A stretch of 18,440 nt of DNA, taken from positions 1 through 18,440 of the forward strand of contig JANLPN010000010.1 in the NCBI GenBank assembly GCA_031367285.1, written 5' to 3'. Shown in pieces: positions 1 to 6,936 of this stretch. The position numbers were made by a program, and so were the translations under genes. Position 1 is the stretch's first letter; each line of letters opens with the position of its first letter. Below the pieces are notes generated by a model that was not told the DNA's origin, made no database searches, and saw only the letters and a list, made by a program, of their open reading frames with translations. This DNA comes from CAISIP01 sp031367285 (GTDB taxonomy: Bacteria > Pseudomonadota > Gammaproteobacteria > Burkholderiales > Burkholderiaceae_C).

Positions 1-53
1 CGGATCCCGGATTCGCGTCCATCCTGGTGCTCAGTCTTAGTCTTGTGGAAGGT

Positions 54-1157
54 TCAGGCAACGAACAATATCGGTGGGCCAAACAGAGCGGGGTCCACCT
101 CGATGCCCAGGCCCTTGCCGGTCGGCGCGGTCATGGCGCCATCGCTGCATACCAGATCGAACTTCGCGTTGGCTACCGTGACCCAATGGTGGAAGTCCAC
201 CGTGTGGGTGCGGTGCGACTCGGGCACACCGAGCGACAGATGGGCGATGGCCGCGGTGTCTATCTGCGCGCCGCCGGTGTCTTCAATGGTGACCGACAGG
301 CCGCAATCGACCGCCACGTCGCGCATCAGGCGCGCCTTGGTGACGCCGCCGACACGCGCGATCTTGATCGTGATGCCGTCCACCAGCCGGTGTTGCTGCG
401 CCCGCAGCAGGGCCTGCAGGCTGTCCATGCTTTCATCCAGCACCAGCGGCCGGTCGCACACCACGCGCACGTTGAGGTTCTCGTCGAAGCTGGCGCAAGG
501 CTGCTCGAAGGTGTAGTCCAGACTGCGCGTGGCGCGCAGGAACTCGCGTGCCTGGGCCGGCCGCCAGGCCGCGTTGGCATCGGCGTACACCACGGTGCCG
601 CGCGGCAACACGTCGCAGACCTGCTGCATGCGTTCTATGTCCTCATTGACGTCCAGCCCCACCTTGATCTGGATGCGCCGGTAGCCCTGTTCAACATAGG
701 CCTTGGCTTTGAGCGCCATCGCGGCCGGTGCGGCCTGGGCCACCGAGCGGTACAAGGGAATCGTGGTGCCGAAACGACCGCCCAGCGCTTCGGCCAGCGG
801 CTGCCCTGCCGCCTTGGCGGCAATGTCGTTACAGGCCATGTCGAGCGCCGATTTCGCGTAGGGGTGGCCGTTCAGGTGAAGGTCCATATGCCGGTTCAGC
901 GCCATGGTCGCGCACGGATCGAGGCCGATCAGCAGCGGCGCCAGCAAGCGCAGGCCTTCGCGCGCGCCGCCCACAAACGCCGGGTCGTAGAAGCTGCCCA
1001 GTGGAGCGAATTCACCCCAGCCAGTGATTCCGGCGTCGGTGTCGATACGCACGATCGTGGAGTCGAAACCCTTGGCCGAGCGCCCGCCCGAGCAGGTATA
1101 GCTGCCGTCCACAAAGGGCTGCCACTGGGCATAGGCGGCGATGGCGACGATCTTCAT
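54..1157 (-). CDS. Enolase-superfamily enzyme, MLE subgroup; cis-3-hydroxyproline dehydratase / hydroxyproline-betaine 2-epimerase-like
   Basis: 367 residues, full length for the family. An N-terminal capping domain (about 1-125) is followed by the (beta/alpha)8 barrel. The active site is complete: K165 in IQIKVG (the first Lys of the usual KxK is Gln163), metal ligands D193 (YADAN), E218 (FEQP) and D241 (LDES), and the opposing acid/base K265 (ITIKIARVGG). Two lysines facing each other fit MLE-subgroup enzymes that racemise, epimerise or eliminate at the alpha carbon of an amino acid. The overall look is closest to cis-3-hydroxy-L-proline dehydratase and 4-hydroxyproline-betaine 2-epimerase (HpbD). 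Y57 and W325 are candidate cation-pi residues for a quaternary amine, but I cannot model this. Start ATG at 1157, 46 bp after the upstream binding-protein gene, so co-transcription is likely. The exact substrate is inference; the superfamily and subgroup are firm. A dipeptide epimerase or muconate cycloisomerase is less likely in this context. Confidence 0.85.
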   Translation of the reverse strand: MKIVAIAAYAQWQPFVDGSYTCSGGRSAKGFDSTIVRIDTDAGITGWGEFAPLGSFYDPAFVGGAREGLRLLAPLLIGLDPCATMALNRHMDLHLNGHPYAKSALDMACNDIAAKAAGQPLAEALGGRFGTTIPLYRSVAQAAPAAMALKAKAYVEQGYRRIQIKVGLDVNEDIERMQQVCDVLPRGTVVYADANAAWRPAQAREFLRATRSLDYTFEQPCASFDENLNVRVVCDRPLVLDESMDSLQALLRAQQHRLVDGITIKIARVGGVTKARLMRDVAVDCGLSVTIEDTGGAQIDTAAIAHLSLGVPESHRTHTVDFHHWVTVANAKFDLVCSDGAMTAPTGKGLGIEVDPALFGPPILFVA

Positions 1158-1203
1158 GCGTTTGCTAGTGCGGTCTCGGGAAAAGTTGTGGTGTGTGGCT
1201 GGC

Positions 1204-1998
1204 TTAGAGGGCGGGGTAGTGCAGCGCGGACGCGGCCTCCCGCATGGCGACGATGGGTTGGTAAGCGCCTTCGTCCACGGCCTCGAAACCGGTGATGAAT
1301 AACGCGCGCCACAGCGGTGCCAGTTCCGGGTCGTCCACCGCCTGCGCGATCACGCTGCGCAAGTCGGCCAAGCTGGCGTCGCTGGTACCGGTGGCGGTGA
1401 TCAGCGGCAGCCCCGGATAGGGCGCGGTTTCGCATAACACGCGGATGCCTTGCGTCGCGTCCGGCGCATGGCGGTGGAACTCGGCCAGGCTTACGCAGTC
1501 GATGGAGGCGATGTCCGCCAGGTTGTCGCGTACCGCCAGCACCGACTTCAGGTGGCCACCGGTCTCCACATGCGAGGCAAAAAAGGCGCCGTTGTGCGCC
1601 TGCGGTGCCACCAGTGCACGCAGGCTGTTGTAGCCGGACTGGGAATCGGTGCCGTTGTAGGCCACGCAGCGGCCGCGCAAATCGGCCAGCTTGGTCGCAG
1701 GGTCGTTGGCGCGCACCACCACCTGGCTGCGGCACAGAAAACCGTCGCATCCTGGGACGCCGTAATGGAATGCCCCGACCACGCGGACCTGGCCGGCCAG
1801 CGCGGTCACCAGTGGATAACCGCAGGCCTGGCTAAGCAGCAAGGCCGGCTCGCGCCAATGGCCTAGGTAGTCCTGCGGCCAGTCGGGAACGTCAGATACC
1901 TCGCCCAGACCGCGCTCGCGCAGGCGGGAGGCGAGCCGCGGCCAGAGCGCCAGCACGCCCGCCTTGTTGCCCAGGTACATCGGCAATCCGCCAACCAT
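1204..1998 (-). CDS. PhnD/SsuA-type periplasmic-binding-fold protein (phosphonate/phosphate-like SBP family)
   Basis: 264 residues from the ATG at 1998; the frame is open to 2358, and ATGs at 2046 and 2073 are alternatives. I prefer 1998 because the protein then begins MVGGLPMYLGN, like relatives that begin M(I)ASLPMYD, and a GGGCGG stretch lies just upstream. Seen in the sequence: a two-lobed binding-protein pattern with QVVVRANDPATKLADLRGR, then VAYNGTDSQSGYNSLR (the ligand-loop region), then GGHLKSVLAVRDNLADIASIDCVS, which is the PF12974-type arrangement. No signal peptide or lipobox is visible from any start, so it may be a cytoplasmic or orphan sensor rather than a transporter subunit. 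No permease or ATPase of the phosphonate type lies nearby. It sits between the desaturase and the hydroxyproline dehydratase-like gene in the same direction. The ligand is unknown. Confidence 0.75.
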   Translation of the reverse strand: MVGGLPMYLGNKAGVLALWPRLASRLRERGLGEVSDVPDWPQDYLGHWREPALLLSQACGYPLVTALAGQVRVVGAFHYGVPGCDGFLCRSQVVVRANDPATKLADLRGRCVAYNGTDSQSGYNSLRALVAPQAHNGAFFASHVETGGHLKSVLAVRDNLADIASIDCVSLAEFHRHAPDATQGIRVLCETAPYPGLPLITATGTSDASLADLRSVIAQAVDDPELAPLWRALFITGFEAVDEGAYQPIVAMREAASALHYPAL

Positions 1999-2112
1999 GT
2001 TTGCCGCCCGGTCACGGGGCGGGTTGGCTGGGGTGTGCGCCGTCATAGGCAAGCAGAGCGCCGCAGTGCTCATCAGGCATCCGTGCTGCGCACTGCGGTA
2101 TTGGCTGCGACA

Positions 2113-2137
2113 TGACAAGCGCTTGGCGCAGTTGTCA
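2113..2137. promoter_or_regulatory. Inverted repeat between the desaturase and PhnD-like genes
   Basis: Perfect arms TGACAA (2113-2118) and TTGTCA (2132-2137) are separated by 13 bp, upstream of the PhnD-like gene on the minus strand. This could be an operator or a weak hairpin. It does not continue into a T-run, so it is not a convincing terminator. The rest of 1999-2200 shows no supported gene. Confidence 0.3.
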
Positions 2138-2200
2138 GTCTGTGCCGCAACTTCGTTGTCGGCTTGGGAGCGGCCCGGCGCTTCATGGCATGTCCGCCGT

Positions 2201-3175
2201 TCACAACTCGTAGCCGGGGTGCATCGGCGAGTCGACGGGCTTGAGGGCGTATTTCCACAGCAGGTGGCAGTAGCCTGGAATGTAGAACCCGTTATTGCGC
2301 AGCAGGAACCCGTCGCGGTCGGCCAGGTACAGAGCAGGGATACGGTACCAGGCAACACCGGGATGGTCGTGGTGGACTGCGTGGTAGTTGTTGTTCAGGT
2401 AGAGCAGCCGCCACGGCAAGGCCGCGTCGTTGACCACAATGCGGTGCGCCGGCAACGCGGCTGGGCGATGCTCGAAGAACGAGCGCAACATGGCCAGGCT
2501 CAGGGCCGGGTACGCAACGCCGAACAGGTAGTGCAGGGGCGACATGCCGGACACCTGGTTGACCCACCACAACATGGCGATCAGCAGCGCCAGGTGCACG
2601 ACCCAGGTGCGGGCATAGGTGAAGTCGCGCTTCAGCGGACCGCTCACAATATTGGCCCACACCAGCGGAATGGTATGGGCCGGCCCGAGCAGCAGCCGCC
2701 CCAAGGCCGTGCGCAAAAACCACCGAAAGGCACGTTGGAGCTTCCACAGGCGCTCAAACTCATGCGCCTGCAGGTAATTGCATTCCGGGTCGATGCCGGG
2801 AGTGGTCAGATGTTCGTCCCGGTGGTGGACCAGATGGCTGTCACGGTAAATGTCATACGGGTACCAGGCACTCATGGGGAAGATGCCGAGCAGGCGGTTT
2901 AGGGCCTTGCTGCGCGTCGGGTGGCCGTGCAGCAGCTCGTGCTGCAAGCTCATGTGCCATGCCACTACCAGCACCAGCGCCGGGTGGGAGACCCAGGCCG
3001 GCAAGGAGCGGTAGGACAGAACCAAGGCCAGCCAAGCGCCATAGATGACGGTGATGAGCACCCAGGTCGGCCATTCGATACGCGTGTCTCGCCCGCGTAC
3101 GGTGCGGGCGGCAAGCCCCCCGCCCGCAGCTACGACTTGCGGGCTCGGCGTCTTGGACTTCAGGGAACGGCTCAT
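2201..3175 (-). CDS. Membrane-bound di-iron fatty acid desaturase family protein
   Basis: 324 residues. The histidine boxes that bind the di-iron centre are all present: HELLHGH (79-85), HLVHH (114-118) and HAVHH (265-269), with an extra FEHRP (H226). Hydrophobic segments lie near 38-75, 150-175 and 190-225, giving the usual inner-membrane topology with the boxes on the cytoplasmic side. Enzymes of this superfamily (PF00487) use O2 and electrons to desaturate or hydroxylate acyl chains and other hydrophobic substrates. The setting, between two enolase-superfamily enzymes and a binding protein rather than lipid genes, argues for a small-molecule hydroxylase or desaturase, but that is inference. 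Start ATG at 3175; the upstream ribosome-binding site is weak. No ferredoxin or reductase partner is in the window. Confidence 0.85.
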   Translation of the reverse strand: MSRSLKSKTPSPQVVAAGGGLAARTVRGRDTRIEWPTWVLITVIYGAWLALVLSYRSLPAWVSHPALVLVVAWHMSLQHELLHGHPTRSKALNRLLGIFPMSAWYPYDIYRDSHLVHHRDEHLTTPGIDPECNYLQAHEFERLWKLQRAFRWFLRTALGRLLLGPAHTIPLVWANIVSGPLKRDFTYARTWVVHLALLIAMLWWVNQVSGMSPLHYLFGVAYPALSLAMLRSFFEHRPAALPAHRIVVNDAALPWRLLYLNNNYHAVHHDHPGVAWYRIPALYLADRDGFLLRNNGFYIPGYCHLLWKYALKPVDSPMHPGYEL

Positions 3176-3230
3176 GGCATGCCCATGTCAGTACCGCCCG
3201 GCCGTTGCAAAGGTACTGAGGTCTTGCAGA

Positions 3231-3347
3231 CCGCACGGCTGCGAGACGCAGCCGTTCTTCATGCCGTCCAATCCGGCGCGAGCAGGCTTGGAGCCGCGGC
3301 ACTTGGCCCCTAGTGGGCCGCGAACGAAGTGAGCTTGGAGCGGCTTC
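3231..3347. repeat. Intergenic palindromic/repeat segment upstream of the desaturase gene
   Basis: The 170-bp gap between the glucarate-dehydratase-like gene and the desaturase holds stacked small repeats: a perfect hairpin with arms CGGCTGC (3236-3242) and GCAGCCG (3248-3254) around a 5-nt loop; a second hairpin GGCCC (3305-3309) / GGGCC (3315-3319); and a direct repeat starting GCTTGGAGC at 3286 and again at 3333. The block around GCGAACGAAGTGAGC (3320-3334) resembles dispersed intergenic repeats I associate with Comamonadaceae; this is from memory and unverified. It could terminate or attenuate readthrough between the two genes. Confidence 0.45.
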
Positions 3348-4548
3348 ATGCTAGCGGCAGACGCCGGTAGGTGCCGGGTTGGGCCGGGTCGTGGTATTTG
3401 TTCATGGGCCCGTTCTCGACATAGTGGCGGTGGCAAAACGCCAGCGCGTCGCGATTCAGCGTAACGCCCAGGCCCGGCCCTTCGGGAACCCGCACGACGT
3501 TGTTCTTCGGGCGAAACGGACCTTCATTCACGATGTCCATCGGCTGCATGCGAAACAGCGACTGGTTCGGTTCGCGGATCCAGCCAATAGCCGCACACAG
3601 GTGCAGGTAGGCCGCGCTGCCAATGCCGGAGTCGCCGCTGTAACACCAGTAGTCGATGCCCGCGTGTTCACAAGCGCCCAGGAAACGCAGCATGCGGCCA
3701 ATGCCGCCGACCAGCGTCGGGTTGCCCACCAGCGCATCTGGCACCTTGAGTTCCATGGCGCGTGCGATGTCCAGGTTGTGGGTCGAGAACGGAATCGAGC
3801 AATGCCGGCGCAGCTCGCGCATTTCTTCGATGGTGGCCACCGGGTCTTCCCAGTTGCGCACGCCAAGTTCCTCCAGCGGACGCGCCAGCCGGCGTGCCGT
3901 GGCCAGCGAATAGGCGTGGTTGGAGTCGACGCGCAGCATTACGTCGTCGCCCAGTTTTTGCCGGATCAGCTCCAGTATGCGCAGCGAGACCTTGGGGTCG
4001 CGGGTGGAAAACTTGCCTTCGAAAAAGGTCGTGCCGTGGGTCTCCTGCAGCATCACGCAGTAGTCGGCCACTTCTTCGGGGCTGCGTTCACCCTTGACGA
4101 AGGGGCCACCCTGCAGGACCGGGCCATTGCCGCGCAGCGAGAAGTAGTCGGTGAACGGGATGTCCTTGCGTACCGCGCCGCCCAGCAACTGGTACAGCGG
4201 CTGGTTCCAGGCTTTGCCCCGCAGGTCCCACAGCGCCATTTCGACGGCGCCGAAAGCCGCGATACGGCCGGTGTCGTTGATGCTTTGCACGCCGGCCCAG
4301 AACGGCAGGCAGACAAACTCCGCACCCGCGATGTCAATTGGGTCGCGGCCCAACAGGCGCGCTGCAAAAGCGTCGTTGATCAATGCGGCAGCGCCAGCGC
4401 CGGAAGCCTCGCCCAGGCCGACCAGCCCGTCATCGGTTTCGACTTCGACAATGGTTTGCGAAAAGCCGGGGAGTTCGCCGAACACCCAGCCATACGGGGC
4501 TTCCAGCGGGAAGTTGATCGGGGTTGCAGTGATACGACGAATCTTCAT
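3346..4548 (-). CDS. Mandelate racemase/glucarate dehydratase-like enolase-superfamily enzyme
   Basis: 400 residues. An N-terminal capping domain (1-130) includes a flexible loop near 14-30. The barrel carries K179 (FEGKFS, where the first KxK Lys is Glu177), then metal ligands D208 (LRVDSNHAYS), E234 (WEDPV) and N258 (STHN). The Asp-Glu-Asn trio is the glucarate dehydratase subgroup pattern, so an acid-sugar dehydratase or relative is the best family call. However, the His-Asp dyad of that subgroup is not seen: the Asp position aligns by eye with N276 (LVGNP) and the His region reads YWCYSGDSG. Either the alignment shifts or chemistry uses K179 alone. Start ATG at 4548, leading the four-gene minus-strand run and divergent from the LysR gene, which is its likely regulator. 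The substrate is unknown. Confidence 0.85.
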   Translation of the reverse strand: MKIRRITATPINFPLEAPYGWVFGELPGFSQTIVEVETDDGLVGLGEASGAGAAALINDAFAARLLGRDPIDIAGAEFVCLPFWAGVQSINDTGRIAAFGAVEMALWDLRGKAWNQPLYQLLGGAVRKDIPFTDYFSLRGNGPVLQGGPFVKGERSPEEVADYCVMLQETHGTTFFEGKFSTRDPKVSLRILELIRQKLGDDVMLRVDSNHAYSLATARRLARPLEELGVRNWEDPVATIEEMRELRRHCSIPFSTHNLDIARAMELKVPDALVGNPTLVGGIGRMLRFLGACEHAGIDYWCYSGDSGIGSAAYLHLCAAIGWIREPNQSLFRMQPMDIVNEGPFRPKNNVVRVPEGPGLGVTLNRDALAFCHRHYVENGPMNKYHDPAQPGTYRRLPLA

Positions 4549-4671
4549 CCGGTGCGATAGTTGCTGTGTTCCCGAGCTGGAAAAATGAGCCTTGGTAATA
4601 CTTGTTTACCTACAAATAACTCTGAAATCGATTCTATACTCTGAAAAATCCGATTAGAGCCAAGAATTGTC
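4549..4671. promoter_or_regulatory. AT-rich divergent promoter region with tandem operator-like direct repeat
   Basis: This 123-bp gap separates the minus-strand catabolic run from the LysR/GlxA genes and is far more AT-rich than its surroundings. An imperfect direct repeat ACTCTGAAA..TC.GATT occurs at 4619-4633 and again at 4638-4655, starts 19 bp apart (about two helical turns), as expected for paired regulator half-sites. TATACT (4635-4640) is a -10 candidate for the plus strand, without a convincing -35. LysR proteins typically bind such divergent gaps next to their own gene. Confidence 0.5.
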
Positions 4672-5583
4672 ATGGCAAGTATTACTGATAGTCATGGATC
4701 AGGTTCCCACCTGTTTCACCGCCGCCTGCCTCCGCTACACGGTTTGACGGTGTTTGCGGCGGCGGCCGCCTCAGGCAGCTTCAGCCGCGCAGCCGATCTG
4801 CTGTTTGTGACCCAGGGTGCGGTAAGCCGGCAGATCCAGCAACTCGAAGCCCACCTGGGATGCAAGCTTTTTGTTCGCCATAAACGCGGACTCAAGCTGA
4901 CCCCTGAAGGCCAACTGCTGCTGCCGGTGGTGGACGATGCGCTGGGCCGCCTGGCCGGAGCCTGTGACGGCTTGCGCAATATTGCCCAGGTGCTGGTGCT
5001 GCGCATGCCGCCCACGTTCACCGCGCGCTGGTTTCTGCCGCTGCTGCCCGAGCTGCGTGCGCTGCTGCCGGATGTGGACGTGCGCATCACCACCTACGAC
5101 GCCTGGGAGCCAGAGTTCGAACGCTCCGACGTGGATGCTGCCGTGGTGCAAGGGCGCGGCGCCTGGGTCGGTGTGGAGGCGGTGGCGCTGATGACCGAGG
5201 TGCTGACGCCGGTGTGTTCGCCGCAGTTGGCGGCAAGCATCCGTTCCGAGGCCGAACTGGCGGGTTTGCCGCTGTTGCACTGCGACCCGCTGGATGCCTG
5301 GCCGCGCTGGTTGCAGGCGGTGGGCGTGGACAACAAGGACGCGCGCCGCGGCCAGACCTTCGACACGCTGGAGCTTGTGTTGGCTGCCGCGACACGCGGG
5401 CAGGGCGTGGCCATCGGCGACCTGAACCTGGTGCGCGAGAGCCTGCGTGACGGCATCCTGGTAGCACCTTTCAAGCAGACCATAGAACGCGGCCTGTCCT
5501 ACTACCTGGTGTACCCGCCGGACCGTGCGCAGATACCCAAGATAAAAATCCTGCGCGAGTGGTTGGCCAGCCAAACCGCCTGA
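4672..5583 (+). CDS. LysR-family transcriptional regulator (GcvA-like)
   Basis: 303 residues, typical for LysR. The winged helix-turn-helix spans about 20-80 (LTVFAAAAASGSFSRAAD, then VTQGAVSRQIQQLEAHLG), followed by a linker helix. A two-lobed effector domain runs from about 98 to 300 (RMPPTFTARWFLPLLPEL, then ATRGQGVAIGDLNLV). The FTARWFLPLLP and GQGVA patterns fit the GcvA/AmpR branch. It is transcribed divergently from the glucarate-dehydratase-like gene at 4548 across a 123-bp gap, so it most likely controls that run. The effector is unknown. The GlxA-family gene starts 12 bp after its stop, so the two regulators are probably co-transcribed. Start ATG at 4672; no strong Shine-Dalgarno is visible. 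Confidence 0.9.
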   Translation: MASITDSHGSGSHLFHRRLPPLHGLTVFAAAAASGSFSRAADLLFVTQGAVSRQIQQLEAHLGCKLFVRHKRGLKLTPEGQLLLPVVDDALGRLAGACDGLRNIAQVLVLRMPPTFTARWFLPLLPELRALLPDVDVRITTYDAWEPEFERSDVDAAVVQGRGAWVGVEAVALMTEVLTPVCSPQLAASIRSEAELAGLPLLHCDPLDAWPRWLQAVGVDNKDARRGQTFDTLELVLAAATRGQGVAIGDLNLVRESLRDGILVAPFKQTIERGLSYYLVYPPDRAQIPKIKILREWLASQTA

Positions 5584-5595
5584 CGCCCGCGCGTG

Positions 5596-6588
5596 ATGGA
5601 TACGACCGACCGCCAGCAGGCTGTGCCCGCGGCACCCGAATCCGGGCCGGGCCCCGAGGACATCCACTTCCTGCTGCTGCCGGAGTTTTCGATGATGGGC
5701 TTTGTGTCGGCCATCGAGCCACTGCGGGTAGCCAACCGCTTTCGCGAGCACACCTACCGCTGGCACATCGTGAGCAGGGATGGTGCCCCGATCACGGCCA
5801 GCAATGGCATTTCGCTCAACGCGCAAGGATCAGTGCGGGGTGTTGCGCAGGCACGCACCGTTTTTGTGGTCGCCGGCTTCAATCCGCTGGAGTGCTACAG
5901 CGCGGCGCTGGGCGAATTTCTTCGGGGCGCGCAGCGCAGGGGGGCGACGCTTGGCGCCATAGATACGGGTGCTTTCATCCTGGCAGAGGCCAAACTGCTG
6001 GGCGCGCAGCCGGTAACGCTGCACTGGGAGGCGCAGGCGGCTTTTGCCGAGCGCTACCCTGCCCTGGCAGTGACGCAGGAACTGTTCGAGATCGGTGAGC
6101 GCTGTATTACGTGTGCGGGTGGTACGGCGGCAATAGACATGATGCTGGCCCTGATAACGCGCAAACATGGCCGCGATCTGGCAGCCAGGGTGTCGGAGCA
6201 ATTTGTGCTGGGCCGCATACGCAGCCAGTCGGACCACCAGCGCATGGAGATCGCGGCGCGGTATGGCCTGCACAACAGCAAGACCCTGCAGATCATCAAG
6301 TTGATGCAGGAGCACATTGAAGACCCATTGTCGGCCGATGATCTGGCCGGCATGATCGCCGTCACGCGGCGTCAACTGGAGCGGCTTTTTTCCACCCATC
6401 TGCGCGACACGCCCGCGCACTTCTACGCCGGTGTTCGGCTGGACCGGGCGCGTGAACTGCTGCAGCAAACCGGCATGGCCGTCATGGCCGTGGGTGTTGC
6501 CTGCGGCTTCGCGTCGTCGTCCCATTTCTCGCGCGCCTACCGCGCACGTTTCGGTCTCAGCCCCAAAGATGAGCGGCCGCCGCGGTGA
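5596..6588 (+). CDS. GlxA-family AraC-type regulator (DJ-1/PfpI domain plus AraC HTH), GbdR-like
   Basis: 330 residues from ATG 5596; a GTG at 5593 is an alternative start. The N-terminal DJ-1/PfpI-like (class I glutamine amidotransferase-like) domain covers about 24-195 and the C-terminal AraC-type double HTH about 235-325 (DDLAGMIAVTRRQLERLF, then AVGVACGFASSSHFSRAY). At the nucleophile elbow, where active DJ-1/amidotransferase proteins have Cys, it reads AIDTGAF, so the domain should bind ligand rather than catalyse. This is the architecture of GbdR, CdhR and ArgR, which respond to glycine betaine/dimethylglycine, carnitine and arginine. With sarcosine oxidase, serine dehydratase and an importer nearby, a betaine-responsive activator is the best guess, but the effector cannot be read from sequence. 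Confidence 0.88.
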   Translation: MDTTDRQQAVPAAPESGPGPEDIHFLLLPEFSMMGFVSAIEPLRVANRFREHTYRWHIVSRDGAPITASNGISLNAQGSVRGVAQARTVFVVAGFNPLECYSAALGEFLRGAQRRGATLGAIDTGAFILAEAKLLGAQPVTLHWEAQAAFAERYPALAVTQELFEIGERCITCAGGTAAIDMMLALITRKHGRDLAARVSEQFVLGRIRSQSDHQRMEIAARYGLHNSKTLQIIKLMQEHIEDPLSADDLAGMIAVTRRQLERLFSTHLRDTPAHFYAGVRLDRARELLQQTGMAVMAVGVACGFASSSHFSRAYRARFGLSPKDERPPR

Positions 6589-6604
6589 GCTTGGCACGTC
6601 CCTG

Positions 6605-6641
6605 GTGCGCGATTTCGGGGGCGCACGCACGGCGCTTTTTT
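6605..6641 (+). terminator. Possible rho-independent terminator after the GlxA-family gene
   Basis: Arms GTGCGC (6605-6610) and GCGCAC (6621-6626) form a 6-bp GC stem with a 10-nt loop. A T-run follows at 6636-6641. The 9-nt gap between stem and T-run is longer than ideal; a shorter GCGC/GCGC pairing nearer the T-run is an alternative. Confidence 0.4.
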
Positions 6642-6738
6642 GACCACTGCCCGGCTTAGCACTTGGGTCGCGGAGTGCATAGCTGCGCGCGACTTCGCTT
6701 ATTCGTTTTGCGACGGCGCGTGTGTTTTCGGCCCCGAT

Positions 6739-6755
6739 TCAATTCAAGTAATTGA
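6739..6755. promoter_or_regulatory. 17-bp dyad in the importer leader
   Basis: TCAATTcaagtAATTGA is a perfect 6-bp inverted repeat with a 5-bp spacer in an AT-rich patch about 180 bp upstream of the binding-protein gene. It is a candidate operator for the LysR or GlxA-type regulator encoded just upstream. No convincing -35/-10 pair was found in 6642-6936. Confidence 0.35.
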
Positions 6756-6855
6756 TACCACGATATGCACAATGCCGGGCAAGTAAGGGATTGTCTGGAT
6801 GCCTGTTGGTCCGCTTATTGCGTTACGATGAAAGCAGAGTGCAAAGCTGGTTGCC

Positions 6856-6870
6856 CTCGGGCTGCCCGAG
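6856..6870 (+). other. Small hairpin in the binding-protein mRNA leader
   Basis: CTCGGGctgCCCGAG gives a perfect 6-bp stem with a 3-nt loop, followed by ATTTT, 66 bp before the ATG at 6937. It could be an attenuator-like or mRNA-stabilising hairpin; the T-run is short. Confidence 0.3.
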
Positions 6871-6936
6871 ATTTTCCATCGCGTCAGATGGCGGAGTCGG
6901 GGAACTGTTTATCGACTTGATTGGAGATTTCTACAA

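Noticed and set aside
1..22. Possible start of another minus-strand gene (ATG at 22, reading MDANPGS)
   Set aside because: Only seven codons are inside the window and no good ribosome-binding site is seen; cannot be supported.
27..1295. 422-codon plus-strand open frame
   Set aside because: Runs antisense to the enolase-superfamily gene at 54-1157, has no family motif and shows typical high-GC shadow composition.
2201..3175. Rieske-type betaine monooxygenase
   Set aside because: The histidine boxes and membrane segments are of the fatty-acid-desaturase superfamily; no CxH...CxxH Rieske motif is present.
3379..4560. 393-codon plus-strand open frame
   Set aside because: Antisense shadow of the glucarate-dehydratase-like gene.
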